From: Spiroplasma citri
GTDB lineage: Bacteria; Bacillota_I; Bacilli_A; Mycoplasmatales; Mycoplasmataceae
DNA length: 64,000 nucleotides
NCBI RefSeq assembly: GCF_001886855.1
Contig: NZ_CP013197.1
Coordinates: 1,302,001-1,366,000 of the forward strand
Direction of reading: 5' to 3'
Made by a program: the position numbers and the translations under genes
Shown: positions 1 through 8,211 of the stretch, piece by piece
How the letters are laid out: each line of letters opens with the position of its first letter
Position numbering within the stretch: position 1 is the stretch's first letter
Notes under the pieces: model-generated
Seen by the model: the letters and a program-made list of their open reading frames with translations, nothing else
Told to the model about the DNA's origin: nothing
The model's database searches: none

Positions 1-78
1 TTTAGTCATCCGTTAATGTTAACAATATCGAGTTTATATATTGTTGGGTTTATTGTTTCAAAAACATTGTATAGTTAG
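1..78 (+). CDS. 3' end of plectrovirus small membrane protein (partial, duplicate copy)
   Basis: Only the last 25 codons are in the window. They run in frame from base 1 to a TAG at 76-78 and encode a hydrophobic C-terminus. The same bases occur inverted at 3111-3188 as the end of the complete gene 3111-3347, so this is the second arm of the large inverted repeat. The gene must start outside the window if it is complete. It is followed 11 bases later by the start of the truncated large virion protein gene, the same order as in the other arm. Confidence 0.6.
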   Translation, partial: FSHPLMLTISSLYIVGFIVSKTLYS

Positions 79-903
79 GAGTTGAGTTTATGAAAAAATC
101 GTTATCTTTATTTGCCATATTTATTTTAACTTTTTTGGGTTTGGTTATTCCCCATTTATTACTTTAACGGCGTTTAGACCCTTAAATGAGGAGCAATATA
201 CGCTTAAACAAGAAAGTAGTACTGGTAAAGGTATTAATGAAACTGATTTTATTAATACAATGTTTTTACGCAGTAGTTTTTTTGAAAATTGATCGGAGAC
301 AAATTATTTTATTAATCCAACTTTAAAAACATCAAAAAATTTATTGTTTAATGATAAATGGTATTTAGATTTTTTACAAGATAGTTATTCAACCGGAGTT
401 GTTTATGATAAACCTGGTGAAATATTTTTGAATTATTATCGACAATGACATAGTTTAAAAAATAAGTATATGGTTGAAAAATTTTATGATGTTAAAAAGG
501 AGAATTTTTTGGATGATTTAACTGATTTTATTTATGCTTTTGCTGTAAAATATAAGATGTTTGATGTATCGAAAGAAATTGTGGAAAATGTTGACCGTTA
601 TAAAGAAAATCATTATCCAAGAGTTAAGTTAAACCAAGATAATTGAAAATTAATTGATAGTTCTTTAAATAATATACAAAAAGAATTTGAAAAATATAAT
701 GATAAATGATATTTTATTATTTGAAAAAGAGGAAATAGTTCACATTGAATATGACAATCAATGTTTTTTAAATATGATGAGTCTGCTCCTAGAATGACAG
801 GCGCTTGACTTTCTTCTATAAAATCAATTTATCGTTGAGATAATACAAATAAACCTAAAAAAATAGAATTTAATGAAAGTACTGGTGAAATTACTGACTG
901 AAA
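1..903 (+). repeat. left arm of a perfect 903-bp inverted repeat
   Basis: Bases 1-903 are the reverse complement of 2286-3188. Coordinates sum to 3189, and the match breaks exactly at 904/2285. I saw no mismatch on reading both arms. The arm may extend left of the window. It carries the 5' part of the plectrovirus large virion protein gene and the end of the preceding gene. The 1382 bases between the arms hold the 3' part of the gene on the minus strand. Confidence 0.93.
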
Positions 904-922
904 AGAACAAAAAAGGAACTAA
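90..922 (+). pseudogene. truncated, frameshifted copy of plectrovirus large virion protein
   Basis: This starts with an ATG after GGAG-like sequence and encodes a signal-peptide-like start (MKKSLSLFAIFILTFLGLVI). A missing C in a run of four Cs near 150 then shifts the frame and gives a TAA at 165-167. In the shifted frame the protein continues for about 250 residues, leaves the inverted repeat at 903, adds a few unrelated residues and stops at TAA 920-922. The same frameshift is present in the other arm (938-3099). It resembles the large ORF1-type structural protein of SpV1-like plectroviruses. The family assignment is from recall of the family layout, not a search. Confidence 0.7.
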
Positions 923-939
923 ATAACAGTTCCTTTTTT
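909..939. terminator. bidirectional rho-independent terminator between convergent virus gene copies
   Basis: A 12-bp stem (909-920 with 928-939) has a 7-base loop, with A-run and T-run flanks that serve both directions. It sits at the 3' ends of the plus-strand truncated copy (stop 920-922) and the minus-strand gene (stop 938-940), so it closes both. Confidence 0.85.
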
Positions 940-3099
940 ATATTAATCGCACAAATTTCATAAAAATAATTAATAAAAAGATATTTGTTATTGTACTATA
1001 CAATGCGGGATTAAATTTTCATACTTCAAATATTTGACTAAAAAAACTATATACTGTTTCAAAAACCTTACCAACACCACTCGCTAACTCATTAACTTGT
1101 TTAACACCAGGAATAGTATTGACAATTCAAATCACCGCATTTTTAATATGAGCACCAAAATCTCATCAACCCTCTGGCGTTACATATTGCACTTGTCATC
1201 ATTGTTTATCGGGAAACAACCCACCATTATTAACCTCTTGTCAGTTATAAATTCCAAAATTAAAATCATAATATCGGTACATATCATTCCCTTTTTGTGC
1301 TTGCAATTCAAAAACATTATAACCGATTTTTTGTTCTTCAATTTTTTTATATTGCAAACCATATTTATTTTGTAAATCACCGCCAAAAACATAACCCGAA
1401 TTTGACTTAATATTATAATTATTAGCAACCGAAAAATCATAATTAAAAACACTACCATAATTATTAATCGTATAAAACCGATTTTTAAATGCTGAATATA
1501 ATTTAATATCTAACTGTTTATATTTATCTGAAAAATAAAAATATCGTGGGTAAATTTTAAAACCATTTTTTACTAATAAACCATATTTTTTATTATAACC
1601 TTGAACATAAGTATTATTCTCTAAATCAAAAATCGTACGTAAATAATTAGTATAAAATTTCTGTGAAATCTTAAACATACTATTTAATAATTTATCAAAT
1701 TGTAATTTATCGTTAATATTTTCACTCAACAAAATATTATTAAAATTTTGTAATTTCAAAGCAAAAAAGTTAACTAAAACAGTATCATACTGTAAATTAT
1801 TAATATATCCATTTTCAATAAACGAACTACGATTTTGAAACACTGGCACCAAAGCACTTGCAAAAAACGACTGTAAAAACTTAGATAAATCAAACTGACC
1901 GCTAAACTGTTGATAATATTTTAAATCTTTACTATTTAATGATGCATAAATTGAACCATTAAAATTAAAAACCTCACCCATTCCCATTCGCATAAAACTA
2001 AAATTAAAACTTAAATCATCATTATTAATATTATTTAACTCTAAACTACCAGAAATAATTAAATTTGCTTCATCAACAGTTAAAATCATCCGATAAATTG
2101 CTTTTTTAATATTTTTAACATCCAATTCATCAACCGTCTCAAAATCAAAAATTATCCGCTTTGTACCAACCTTATTCGGATTTTCATAATCCGCACTACC
2201 ACCTTGCTGAACCCTAGTATTTTCTAGCAAAACAGAATATAAAGATAAACTAATAAATTCTTTTACGCGAGTTTGTTGATAACTATTTCAGTCAGTAATT
2301 TCACCAGTACTTTCATTAAATTCTATTTTTTTAGGTTTATTTGTATTATCTCAACGATAAATTGATTTTATAGAAGAAAGTCAAGCGCCTGTCATTCTAG
2401 GAGCAGACTCATCATATTTAAAAAACATTGATTGTCATATTCAATGTGAACTATTTCCTCTTTTTCAAATAATAAAATATCATTTATCATTATATTTTTC
2501 AAATTCTTTTTGTATATTATTTAAAGAACTATCAATTAATTTTCAATTATCTTGGTTTAACTTAACTCTTGGATAATGATTTTCTTTATAACGGTCAACA
2601 TTTTCCACAATTTCTTTCGATACATCAAACATCTTATATTTTACAGCAAAAGCATAAATAAAATCAGTTAAATCATCCAAAAAATTCTCCTTTTTAACAT
2701 CATAAAATTTTTCAACCATATACTTATTTTTTAAACTATGTCATTGTCGATAATAATTCAAAAATATTTCACCAGGTTTATCATAAACAACTCCGGTTGA
2801 ATAACTATCTTGTAAAAAATCTAAATACCATTTATCATTAAACAATAAATTTTTTGATGTTTTTAAAGTTGGATTAATAAAATAATTTGTCTCCGATCAA
2901 TTTTCAAAAAAACTACTGCGTAAAAACATTGTATTAATAAAATCAGTTTCATTAATACCTTTACCAGTACTACTTTCTTGTTTAAGCGTATATTGCTCCT
3001 CATTTAAGGGTCTAAACGCCGTTAAAGTAATAAATGGGGAATAACCAAACCCAAAAAAGTTAAAATAAATATGGCAAATAAAGATAACGATTTTTTCAT
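938..3099 (-). pseudogene. plectrovirus large structural protein (ORF1-like, ~720 aa), frameshifted
   Basis: Minus-strand gene of 2162 nt, which is one base short of a whole number of codons. It has an N-terminal signal peptide or membrane segment (about residues 1-20). A one-base deletion in a C run near 3040 then stops the original frame at 26 codons, while the shifted frame stays open to TAA 938-940 with several Trp codons written TGA. The C-terminal region ends in two hydrophobic stretches. The size (~720 residues if repaired) and its place last in the virion gene cluster fit the large minor coat or adsorption-type protein of SpV1-like plectroviruses. Either the copy is dead, or expression would need slippage on the C run. 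A sequencing error is possible, but both arms share the lesion. Confidence 0.72.
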
Positions 3100-3188
3100 A
3101 AACTCAACTCCTAACTATACAATGTTTTTGAAACAATAAACCCAACAATATATAAACTCGATATTGTTAACATTAACGGATGACTAAA
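2286..3188 (-). repeat. right arm of the 903-bp inverted repeat
   Basis: Exact reverse complement of 1-903. It contains the 5' third of the large virion protein gene and the last 78 bases of the upstream membrane protein gene. The identity, including the shared frameshift, indicates very recent duplication or ongoing gene conversion or inversion. An assembly artefact of a viral dimer is the main alternative. Confidence 0.93.
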
Positions 3189-3347
3189 CAAAACTGCCAT
3201 TCTACCAAATAATCAAATCAACCAAGTATCAGAATTATATAAATCCATAATAATATTTTTTGCTGATGTAAATTGATTAATAATAACAGTAATAAAACCA
3301 GTTCCAAATATCGCAATCGCCGCCACCAATAAAACTAATTTAATCAT
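3111..3347 (-). CDS. plectrovirus small membrane protein (78 aa)
   Basis: The ATG (3345-3347) overlaps the stop of the upstream gene by one base, typical of translational coupling in this cluster. The product is almost wholly hydrophobic, with an N-terminal membrane segment (residues ~3-20) and a C-terminal one (~50-72). It sits directly before the large structural protein and is probably a virion or assembly protein. I do not recognise the exact family. Confidence 0.65.
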
Positions 3348-3724
3348 TACTTAACACCTCTTTTAAATTTTGCTTGTTGTCTAACATTTTGACGCTTAAT
3401 TTCTCGTTTAACTTGCTGCTTATTACTATTTTGATAAACATTTTTACCAACATTAATACCTTTTCGTACAGTTGACGAATATACTTGCGAAACACCATTA
3501 TTAACTGTCGAACCTAAATTATTATATTGTGTTGATGTCCCGTGAATTGCATAAATCGATAACTTAATAACCATAAAAAAGATTAAAAAATAAGCAATTG
3601 ACGTATTTGTCATCGGTAATTTTGTATTTCAAATTACATCAAAAATAAACAAAAATATATCAAAAACAAAACTAAAAATCTTGTCTCAATTACTATTATT
3701 ATTTTCAACTAATAAATTAATCAT
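3347..3724 (-). CDS. plectrovirus membrane protein, basic C-terminus (125 aa)
   Basis: The start codon lies inside the last codons of the ATPase gene (overlap 3717-3724), so translation is likely coupled. Residues ~14-30 and ~43-60 form two hydrophobic segments. The tail after residue ~95 is rich in Lys, Arg and Gln and could bind DNA or the virion surface. One Trp codon is TGA. By position it is a virion or assembly protein of the filamentous virus; no finer function can be read. Confidence 0.65.
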
Positions 3725-4730
3725 CTTTACTATTTCCTTTCTCTTTTTTAGGTTTTAAATTCTTTTTCAAAATATCAATATCAAATAACTCCAATCGTTC
3801 TTTAACGCTTAATTTTGTGATTTCCGATCAATAATAAAATTTTTCATTAACAATTTCATCATTCTTTAAATCACGTACAAACTTTAACCATTCACTATCA
3901 TACTTATTAGCAAATTCAAGGGGAATTATTATTTTAAAAAACCGAATTCCTAACCCAACATCCGACTTATGTTTTGCTCTTTTACCTTCTGCTGTTCGTT
4001 CTACTGATTTTGTTTTTCAAATTTCATAATCCGTTATATCTTGGAAAATCCCAATTCGCATAATAAAGAAACGATTAAAAAAATTAAATCCTTTTTTAGC
4101 AACGGGTTTTTTCAATGAAATTGGAATAATAATTCCACTTGCTAACTGGCGAATATTATTTCAAATCATACCCTCACGCTGAGCAGTAAACAACGCACGA
4201 TGTCCAAAATGTCTCGCTAAAACAATTCACGGTATTTTACCACTATGAACTTTTTTCTCATCGTGAGGACTAGTTCCGTCAATATATAAATAACTTTCAT
4301 CAAATAAAATAACACTATCATCTAGGGGAACGGGTTTTGTTCTATCAGTAAAATCTAAATTTTTAAATGTTAAAACTTTAACTTTATCATCTTCTAAGGG
4401 ATAATTACTATAAATTTCATCTGTCAATAATTTCATAGTTTGCGACAAATAAGTTAAAAGTAATGTTTTACCAGTTCCTAACTTACCAATAATTACCGAT
4501 AACGGATTATCTCAAACAAAATTTACTAACCCAAAAGAATTTAACTGATAAAAAATATTTTTTCACAATCATCACACAAAATATACACATTGCAAAGCAA
4601 ATAATATTCAAAATACTAAACCAACACAATACAAAGAAATTAACCAAAGTAATAAATCAATTAAACTAAACAAAAGCATTGAACCACTAATATAACAATA
4701 GTTTTTAAAGAAAAATATAAATTTTTTCAT
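3717..4730 (-). CDS. Zot-like assembly ATPase of plectrovirus (337 aa)
   Basis: The N-terminal ~60 residues hold two hydrophobic helices. A clear Walker A (GKLGTGKT, about residues 86-93) follows, and a Walker B-like VILFDESYLY about 50 residues later. This order is that of the Zonula-occludens-toxin/gpI family of inovirus morphogenesis ATPases, which drive extrusion of filamentous virions at the membrane, although gpI proteins usually have the membrane segment elsewhere. It ends in a Lys-rich tail. The start overlaps the previous stop by one base (TAATG) and the end overlaps the next start. Several Trp codons are TGA. Confidence 0.78.
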
Positions 4731-4933
4731 TATTTAAAATACCCAACTATCTTAAAAACCATTCACAAGAAAAACCAAGTTAAAAACAAAATCACAACTC
4801 AAACACCAACCATCAAGGTTAAATATTCATTTTGCGTTAAATTCCACATTGTAATACTTTCAACATTCGTTTTATCGATAAACAAAAATATATGAATAAA
4901 AAACTCTTTTAATTTAATTCAATCATTTTGCAT
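4730..4933 (-). CDS. plectrovirus small membrane protein (67 aa)
   Basis: ATG at 4931-4933; TAA at 4730-4732 shares one base with the ATPase start. It has a short charged N-terminus, then two hydrophobic stretches (about residues 8-17 and 41-62) ending in a Lys. It is embedded in a tightly packed virion gene cluster, so it is probably a minor coat or assembly protein. It does not match a family I can name. Confidence 0.6.
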
Positions 4934-4935
4934 TT

Positions 4936-5085
4936 TTAAAAACTCCATATTTTTTGAATAAGTTTAAAAAACATTCCAAAAAATAAAACAACAAATAACA
5001 CAAAAGATATAACATATAAAAACTCAGGGGCATTTGCACCAATAATATAACTAACAAATTGAACTCAATAATCATATAAACTCAT
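4936..5085 (-). CDS. plectrovirus very small membrane protein (49 aa)
   Basis: Encoded between the 67-aa and 147-aa genes with gaps of zero to two bases. It has one long hydrophobic segment (residues ~20-41) after a short polar N-terminus. The size suits a minor coat protein of a filamentous virus. Confidence rests on the cluster spacing and the TGA-for-Trp codon, not on homology. Confidence 0.55.
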
Positions 5086-5529
5086 TTAATTTAAGTCTTT
5101 CAAATCATTAATTAATTCTTGTTCTTTTTCAACACTTAAATTTGTTAAATTATTTTTATTTGTTTTTACTTTTTTAGGTTCACTTGAAAATAACGCTTTT
5201 TTCATTTTAGTAGAGTAATTTTGTTTATATTGATTATATAAATTAATTAATTCCGTTCCAGTTAAACTCTTTCAAATATTACGCTTTAAATTTTCATCAT
5301 ATTTTACAATAGGATAATAATTATCATAAATCAAACAGATTGCTACTTGTTCCAAATGTTTTTCACTCGGATAAATAAACTTATTACTCAATCAAAAACC
5401 AATATGACGATTATGATTAGGTAAATTAATAAAACTTGCTTTTTCTGTTGTAAAAGGGATAAATTCCTTACTAATAAAATAATTTTCTACATTATGATTT
5501 TTCTTAACAAAATTACTCAATTTTATCAT
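5086..5529 (-). CDS. plectrovirus conserved cytoplasmic protein (147 aa)
   Basis: Starts at an ATG preceded by GAGGAG inside the end of the upstream gene (17-base overlap). It is a soluble, Lys/Asn-rich protein containing [21 protein letters not shown] close homologue occurs at 17122-17562 in the second virus fragment, with most residues identical, which supports both as real genes. It lies upstream of the assembly genes. It may be a replication or ssDNA-binding accessory protein, but nothing in the sequence proves that. Confidence 0.72.
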
Positions 5530-5872
5530 CTCCTCGTCTTACTGGTCTTAACATTGTGCCTTTTCCTAATCCTCCAATTATATTTTCTAACGGTAACATT
5601 CTTTTCTTTAACAACATAACTTTATATTCTTTAATTTCGCATATATGACATTGAATTATAAAAAATAAAAGAATAAATATTAAAAATAAAAATAAAGAAA
5701 AAAGTAAAATACCAACAATTATTTCTCTATTTGAAAACAAAACAAGACCTACAATAATTTCAATAAGAACAATGAAAAATGGAAAATAAACAAAACCAAA
5801 AACAAAATTCCTAATAATAAAATCTCTCTTTAATTTTTTACATTCCTTAGTTGTTTTAAATTTTATATCCAT
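5513..5872 (-). CDS. plectrovirus membrane protein (119 aa)
   Basis: Two long hydrophobic blocks (residues ~22-45 and ~53-74) are followed by a basic C-terminal half. The start is preceded by AGGAG-like sequence (5878-5885 on the minus strand). It is first in the coupled gene cluster, whose upstream 180 bases form an AT-rich repeat region. The function is unknown. Confidence 0.6.
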   Translation of the reverse strand: MDIKFKTTKECKKLKRDFIIRNFVFGFVYFPFFIVLIEIIVGLVLFSNREIIVGILLFSLFLFLIFILLFFIIQCHICEIKEYKVMLLKKRMLPLENIIGGLGKGTMLRPVRRGDDKIE

Positions 5873-5879
5873 AAGATAA

Positions 5880-6060
5880 TCTCCTAACTAAATATTTGTT
5901 TAATAAACAATGTTATAAATAATGTTTATATAATGTTTTTTAATTGTAATAAACACTGATTATTAACAATGTTATACATAATGCTAATATATTGTTTATT
6001 TAATGTTTAATAAACACTGTTAATAAACATTGTTAAATATAAAAATAATAAAAATTGGCA
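5880..6060. repeat. AT-rich interspersed short repeats upstream of virus cluster
   Basis: Variants of AATGTTTATTAAACA and its complement recur about every 20-40 bases, forming many small palindromes. The same words build the 81-bp tandem array at 16.6-17.0 kb next to the homologous gene. The adjoining sequence around 6055-6075 (GGCACACTGAAAAATAC) is also found, inverted, near 16530-16550. This is probably the non-coding replication or regulatory region of the virus. Confidence 0.6.
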
Positions 6061-6134
6061 CACTGAAAAATACTATTTAATTTTTAACAATAGTTATTAA
6101 AATATAAAATCATAAGTTTATAATTAAGTTGATA

Positions 6135-6450
6135 TTTTTACACTATATACTGTTTACAAGTTTTTTAAAAAAAAGTAGGTGTATTTATAAAAAATATTAT
6201 AAAAATTTATTTCCCAAATCTATTACTAGTATGACCCTTAATAGAAATATTCTTATTTTTATTAAATCCTACTAAAAAAATATTTTTCATAACAGACTCA
6301 ATATTATGAATAATAAACAATATAGAGTTATCAACTATAGAAAATATAGTTAAATTTATATGTATAATAGGGATATTTATTATCCCAATATTAACGATAG
6401 TAATAAAGTTTATTAAAAAATAAATTTGTAAACAGTGTATAGTGCAAAAA
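6135..6450. repeat. inverted-repeat-bounded 316-bp insert with small membrane ORF
   Basis: 25-bp ends (6135-6159 and 6426-6450) are inverted repeats with two mismatches. Between them a plus-strand frame is open from about 6175 to TAA 6421-6423. It encodes roughly 80 residues with two hydrophobic segments but no ATG/GTG/TTG at the start. It faces opposite to the virus genes. It could be a mobile cassette or a virus regulatory stem region. The coding status of the inner frame is doubtful. Confidence 0.5.
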
Positions 6451-6529
6451 TAAACAACAAAATTATTTATTTAATTCACATAAAAGCTAGTGTGCCTTAA
6501 CTAAGATATATAATCGATTATAATAAATA

Positions 6530-6781
6530 TTAAAATCCTTTAACCATAACACGAAAAAAGTTTAAAATTTTAATAATACAAAATATAGCAAATGGAATTA
6601 ATATAATTCACGCTTCACCTAAGAAAACCATTATCTCAGGTAAAATATTTGTTATACCTTCTTTAACTTTTCATAATGCACTAGTCAAACCCGTTCAAAT
6701 ACCAGTCATACCCTCAGACATAGTTTTAGGTGTAGGTGCTGTTAAAAAATTAAACGCTGTTGTTAAATACATACCTAACAT
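6530..6781 (-). CDS. probable plectrovirus major coat protein (83 aa)
   Basis: The hydrophilic N-terminal half contains TAPTPKTMSEGMTG and WTGLTSALWKVKEG. A hydrophobic helix follows (residues ~55-71), with a basic end (KILNFFRVMVKGF). This amphipathic-hydrophobic-basic order is that of inovirus major coat proteins, where the basic tail contacts DNA. The start overlaps the upstream stop by one base (TAATG). No cleavable signal is obvious. The coat assignment is from architecture and position. Confidence 0.62.
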
Positions 6782-6930
6782 TATTTATTACTCTCCTTTC
6801 TTTCAATTTCTTTTTTATATTTTTTCTTTCCTCGAATTTGTTTAATTTTTTGGTAAATTGATAAACCAATATAAGTAAAAATACTTAATATAATAACAAC
6901 ACTAAATATTGTCGTTAATCAAGTTGGCAT
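6781..6930 (-). CDS. plectrovirus small membrane protein upstream of coat gene (49 aa)
   Basis: ATG at 6928-6930 is preceded by AAAGGAGATG, a strong ribosome site. It has one N-terminal membrane helix (residues ~3-24) followed by a Lys-rich cytoplasmic tail. The stop overlaps the coat protein start. It is the first gene seen in the virus block. Small single-helix proteins in this position are usually minor coat or assembly factors. Confidence 0.6.
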
Positions 6931-6944
6931 AATACATCTCCTTT

Positions 6945-7045
6945 CTAAAAAATATCGCGTCACGCTCCGCGTGTTCGCTACGCTCAAAATAAACAATATT
7001 GAATAAATTACCGCTAATAAATTACGCGGATAATTTATTCATTTT
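6945..7045. other. GC-rich hairpins at the 5' edge of the plectrovirus block
   Basis: Two stem candidates occur in otherwise very AT-rich DNA: CACGC-TCC-GCGTG near 6960, and AATAAATTACCGC (from 7003) paired with GCGGATAATTTATT (to about 7040). This could be a packaging or single-strand origin signal of the filamentous virus. No gene is seen from 6931 to 7146. Confidence 0.4.
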
Positions 7046-7147
7046 CTTTTACATTATTAATTACTATCTTATTTACAGTATTAATAACAATATCTTTTCC
7101 ATACTTTAGTTACTAAGGGCCGCAAAATAAAATAATGTTTGCTTTCC

Positions 7148-7180
7148 AATAAAAAATCAACTCTTTTCTGAGTTGATTTG
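7148..7180 (-). terminator. terminator of the fru operon
   Basis: A 10-bp stem (7154-7163 with 7170-7179) with loop TTTTCT is followed on the minus strand by a T run. It lies 30 bases after the fruK stop. Overlapping it, 7175-7190 is identical to the reverse complement of 63393-63408 near the IS30 element. Confidence 0.85.
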
Positions 7181-7208
7181 TTGCACTTCAATTACACGAT
7201 GCTTTTTT

Positions 7209-8141
7209 TTATTTAAAAGTCCTAATTTTGATTTGTTGTTTTAAACTTTCCACTAACAATTTATCAGCAATCCCTTGACTAAATGCTGTTGCTGATCCAG
7301 CACAAATGCTAGTTAACATTGCTTCTTGATAATCATTTGTTGCTAAATAAGTTCCAACAAATCCAGCAACCATTGAATCACCAGCTCCGACCGAATTAAT
7401 TAATTGCCCTGTTGCAGTATTACCAACATAAACATTTGTTGGAGTAATTAAAATGCTGCCATCTTTACCACTACTAATTAAAACATTCTGTGCCCCTTTT
7501 TCCTGTAATTTTTTTCCTAAAGTAACAATTTCTGTTTTTTGATTAAATTGGTAATTTGTTTCAAATAGTTCATTTAATTCAGCTAAATTTGGTTTAATTA
7601 AAAATGGTTTAGCTGATAAAGTTGATAATAAAACATCCTTTGTTGCATCAACAACAAATAAGATTTCGTTTTCATCACAATAGGTACTAATTGTTTGATA
7701 TAAATCAGATGGACAATCACGTGGTAATGAACCAGAAATAATTAAACAATCATTTTTAGTTAATTCTGTTTTAAGAATTGTTAACAGTGCCATAACATCA
7801 TCATCACTAGGAGAAAAAGCGAGGCCATTTAATTCTGTTTCTTGTTTTATTTCTAAACTTTTAATTTTTATATTAGTTCGGTTCTTGCCATTAACTTCAC
7901 GAAAACAAGCAGCAACCTTTTGATTTACTAAATAATGTTCAAACATTTCTTTATTATCACGCCCCAAAAAACCTAATGCTGTAGTTGGATATCCTAAATG
8001 TTGCAACATTACTGCAACATTAATTCCTTTTCCACCAATCACCTCATACTCACTAATAGCTTTATTAGTTTCTCCTAATTGGAAATTCGGAACTTCAATA
8101 ACTTGGTCAATAGCAGGATTTAATGTTAATGAATAAATCAT
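7209..8141 (-). CDS. fruK: 1-phosphofructokinase
   Basis: 310 residues, normal length for FruK of the PfkB/ribokinase family. It phosphorylates fructose 1-phosphate, made by the fructose PTS, to fructose 1,6-bisphosphate. The glycine-rich substrate motif GGKGINVA lies near residue 36, and the PfkB C-terminal signature NSVGAGDSMVAG, with the catalytic Asp, near residue 250. It follows fruA after a terminator-like hairpin and so may be expressed at a lower level than fruA or from its own promoter. The start ATG has AAGAAGGGAAGAAG upstream. No anomalies. Confidence 0.95.
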   Translation of the reverse strand: MIYSLTLNPAIDQVIEVPNFQLGETNKAISEYEVIGGKGINVAVMLQHLGYPTTALGFLGRDNKEMFEHYLVNQKVAACFREVNGKNRTNIKIKSLEIKQETELNGLAFSPSDDDVMALLTILKTELTKNDCLIISGSLPRDCPSDLYQTISTYCDENEILFVVDATKDVLLSTLSAKPFLIKPNLAELNELFETNYQFNQKTEIVTLGKKLQEKGAQNVLISSGKDGSILITPTNVYVGNTATGQLINSVGAGDSMVAGFVGTYLATNDYQEAMLTSICAGSATAFSQGIADKLLVESLKQQIKIRTFK

Positions 8142-8177
8142 TTTTTCTTACTTCTTCCCTTCTTATTTTAATATTAT

Positions 8178-8202
8178 AAAAACCCAATTAGTTGGGTTTT
8201 TA
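8178..8202 (-). terminator. intercistronic hairpin between fruA and fruK
   Basis: On the minus strand a stem AAAACCCAA/TTGGGTTTT with a short loop is followed by TTTATAAT. It sits 10 bases after the fruA stop and 37 bases before fruK. It can act as a partial terminator or as 3'-end protection for fruA mRNA. The TATAAT just after it could also serve as a -10 for fruK. Confidence 0.75.
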
Positions 8203-8211
8203 CTTTTTAAA

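Noticed and set aside
1097..1375. Plus-strand 92-codon ORF
   Set aside because: Lies fully inside the 3' part of the minus-strand virion gene and codes for a low-complexity, AT-driven protein; the minus strand shows clear long-range coding.
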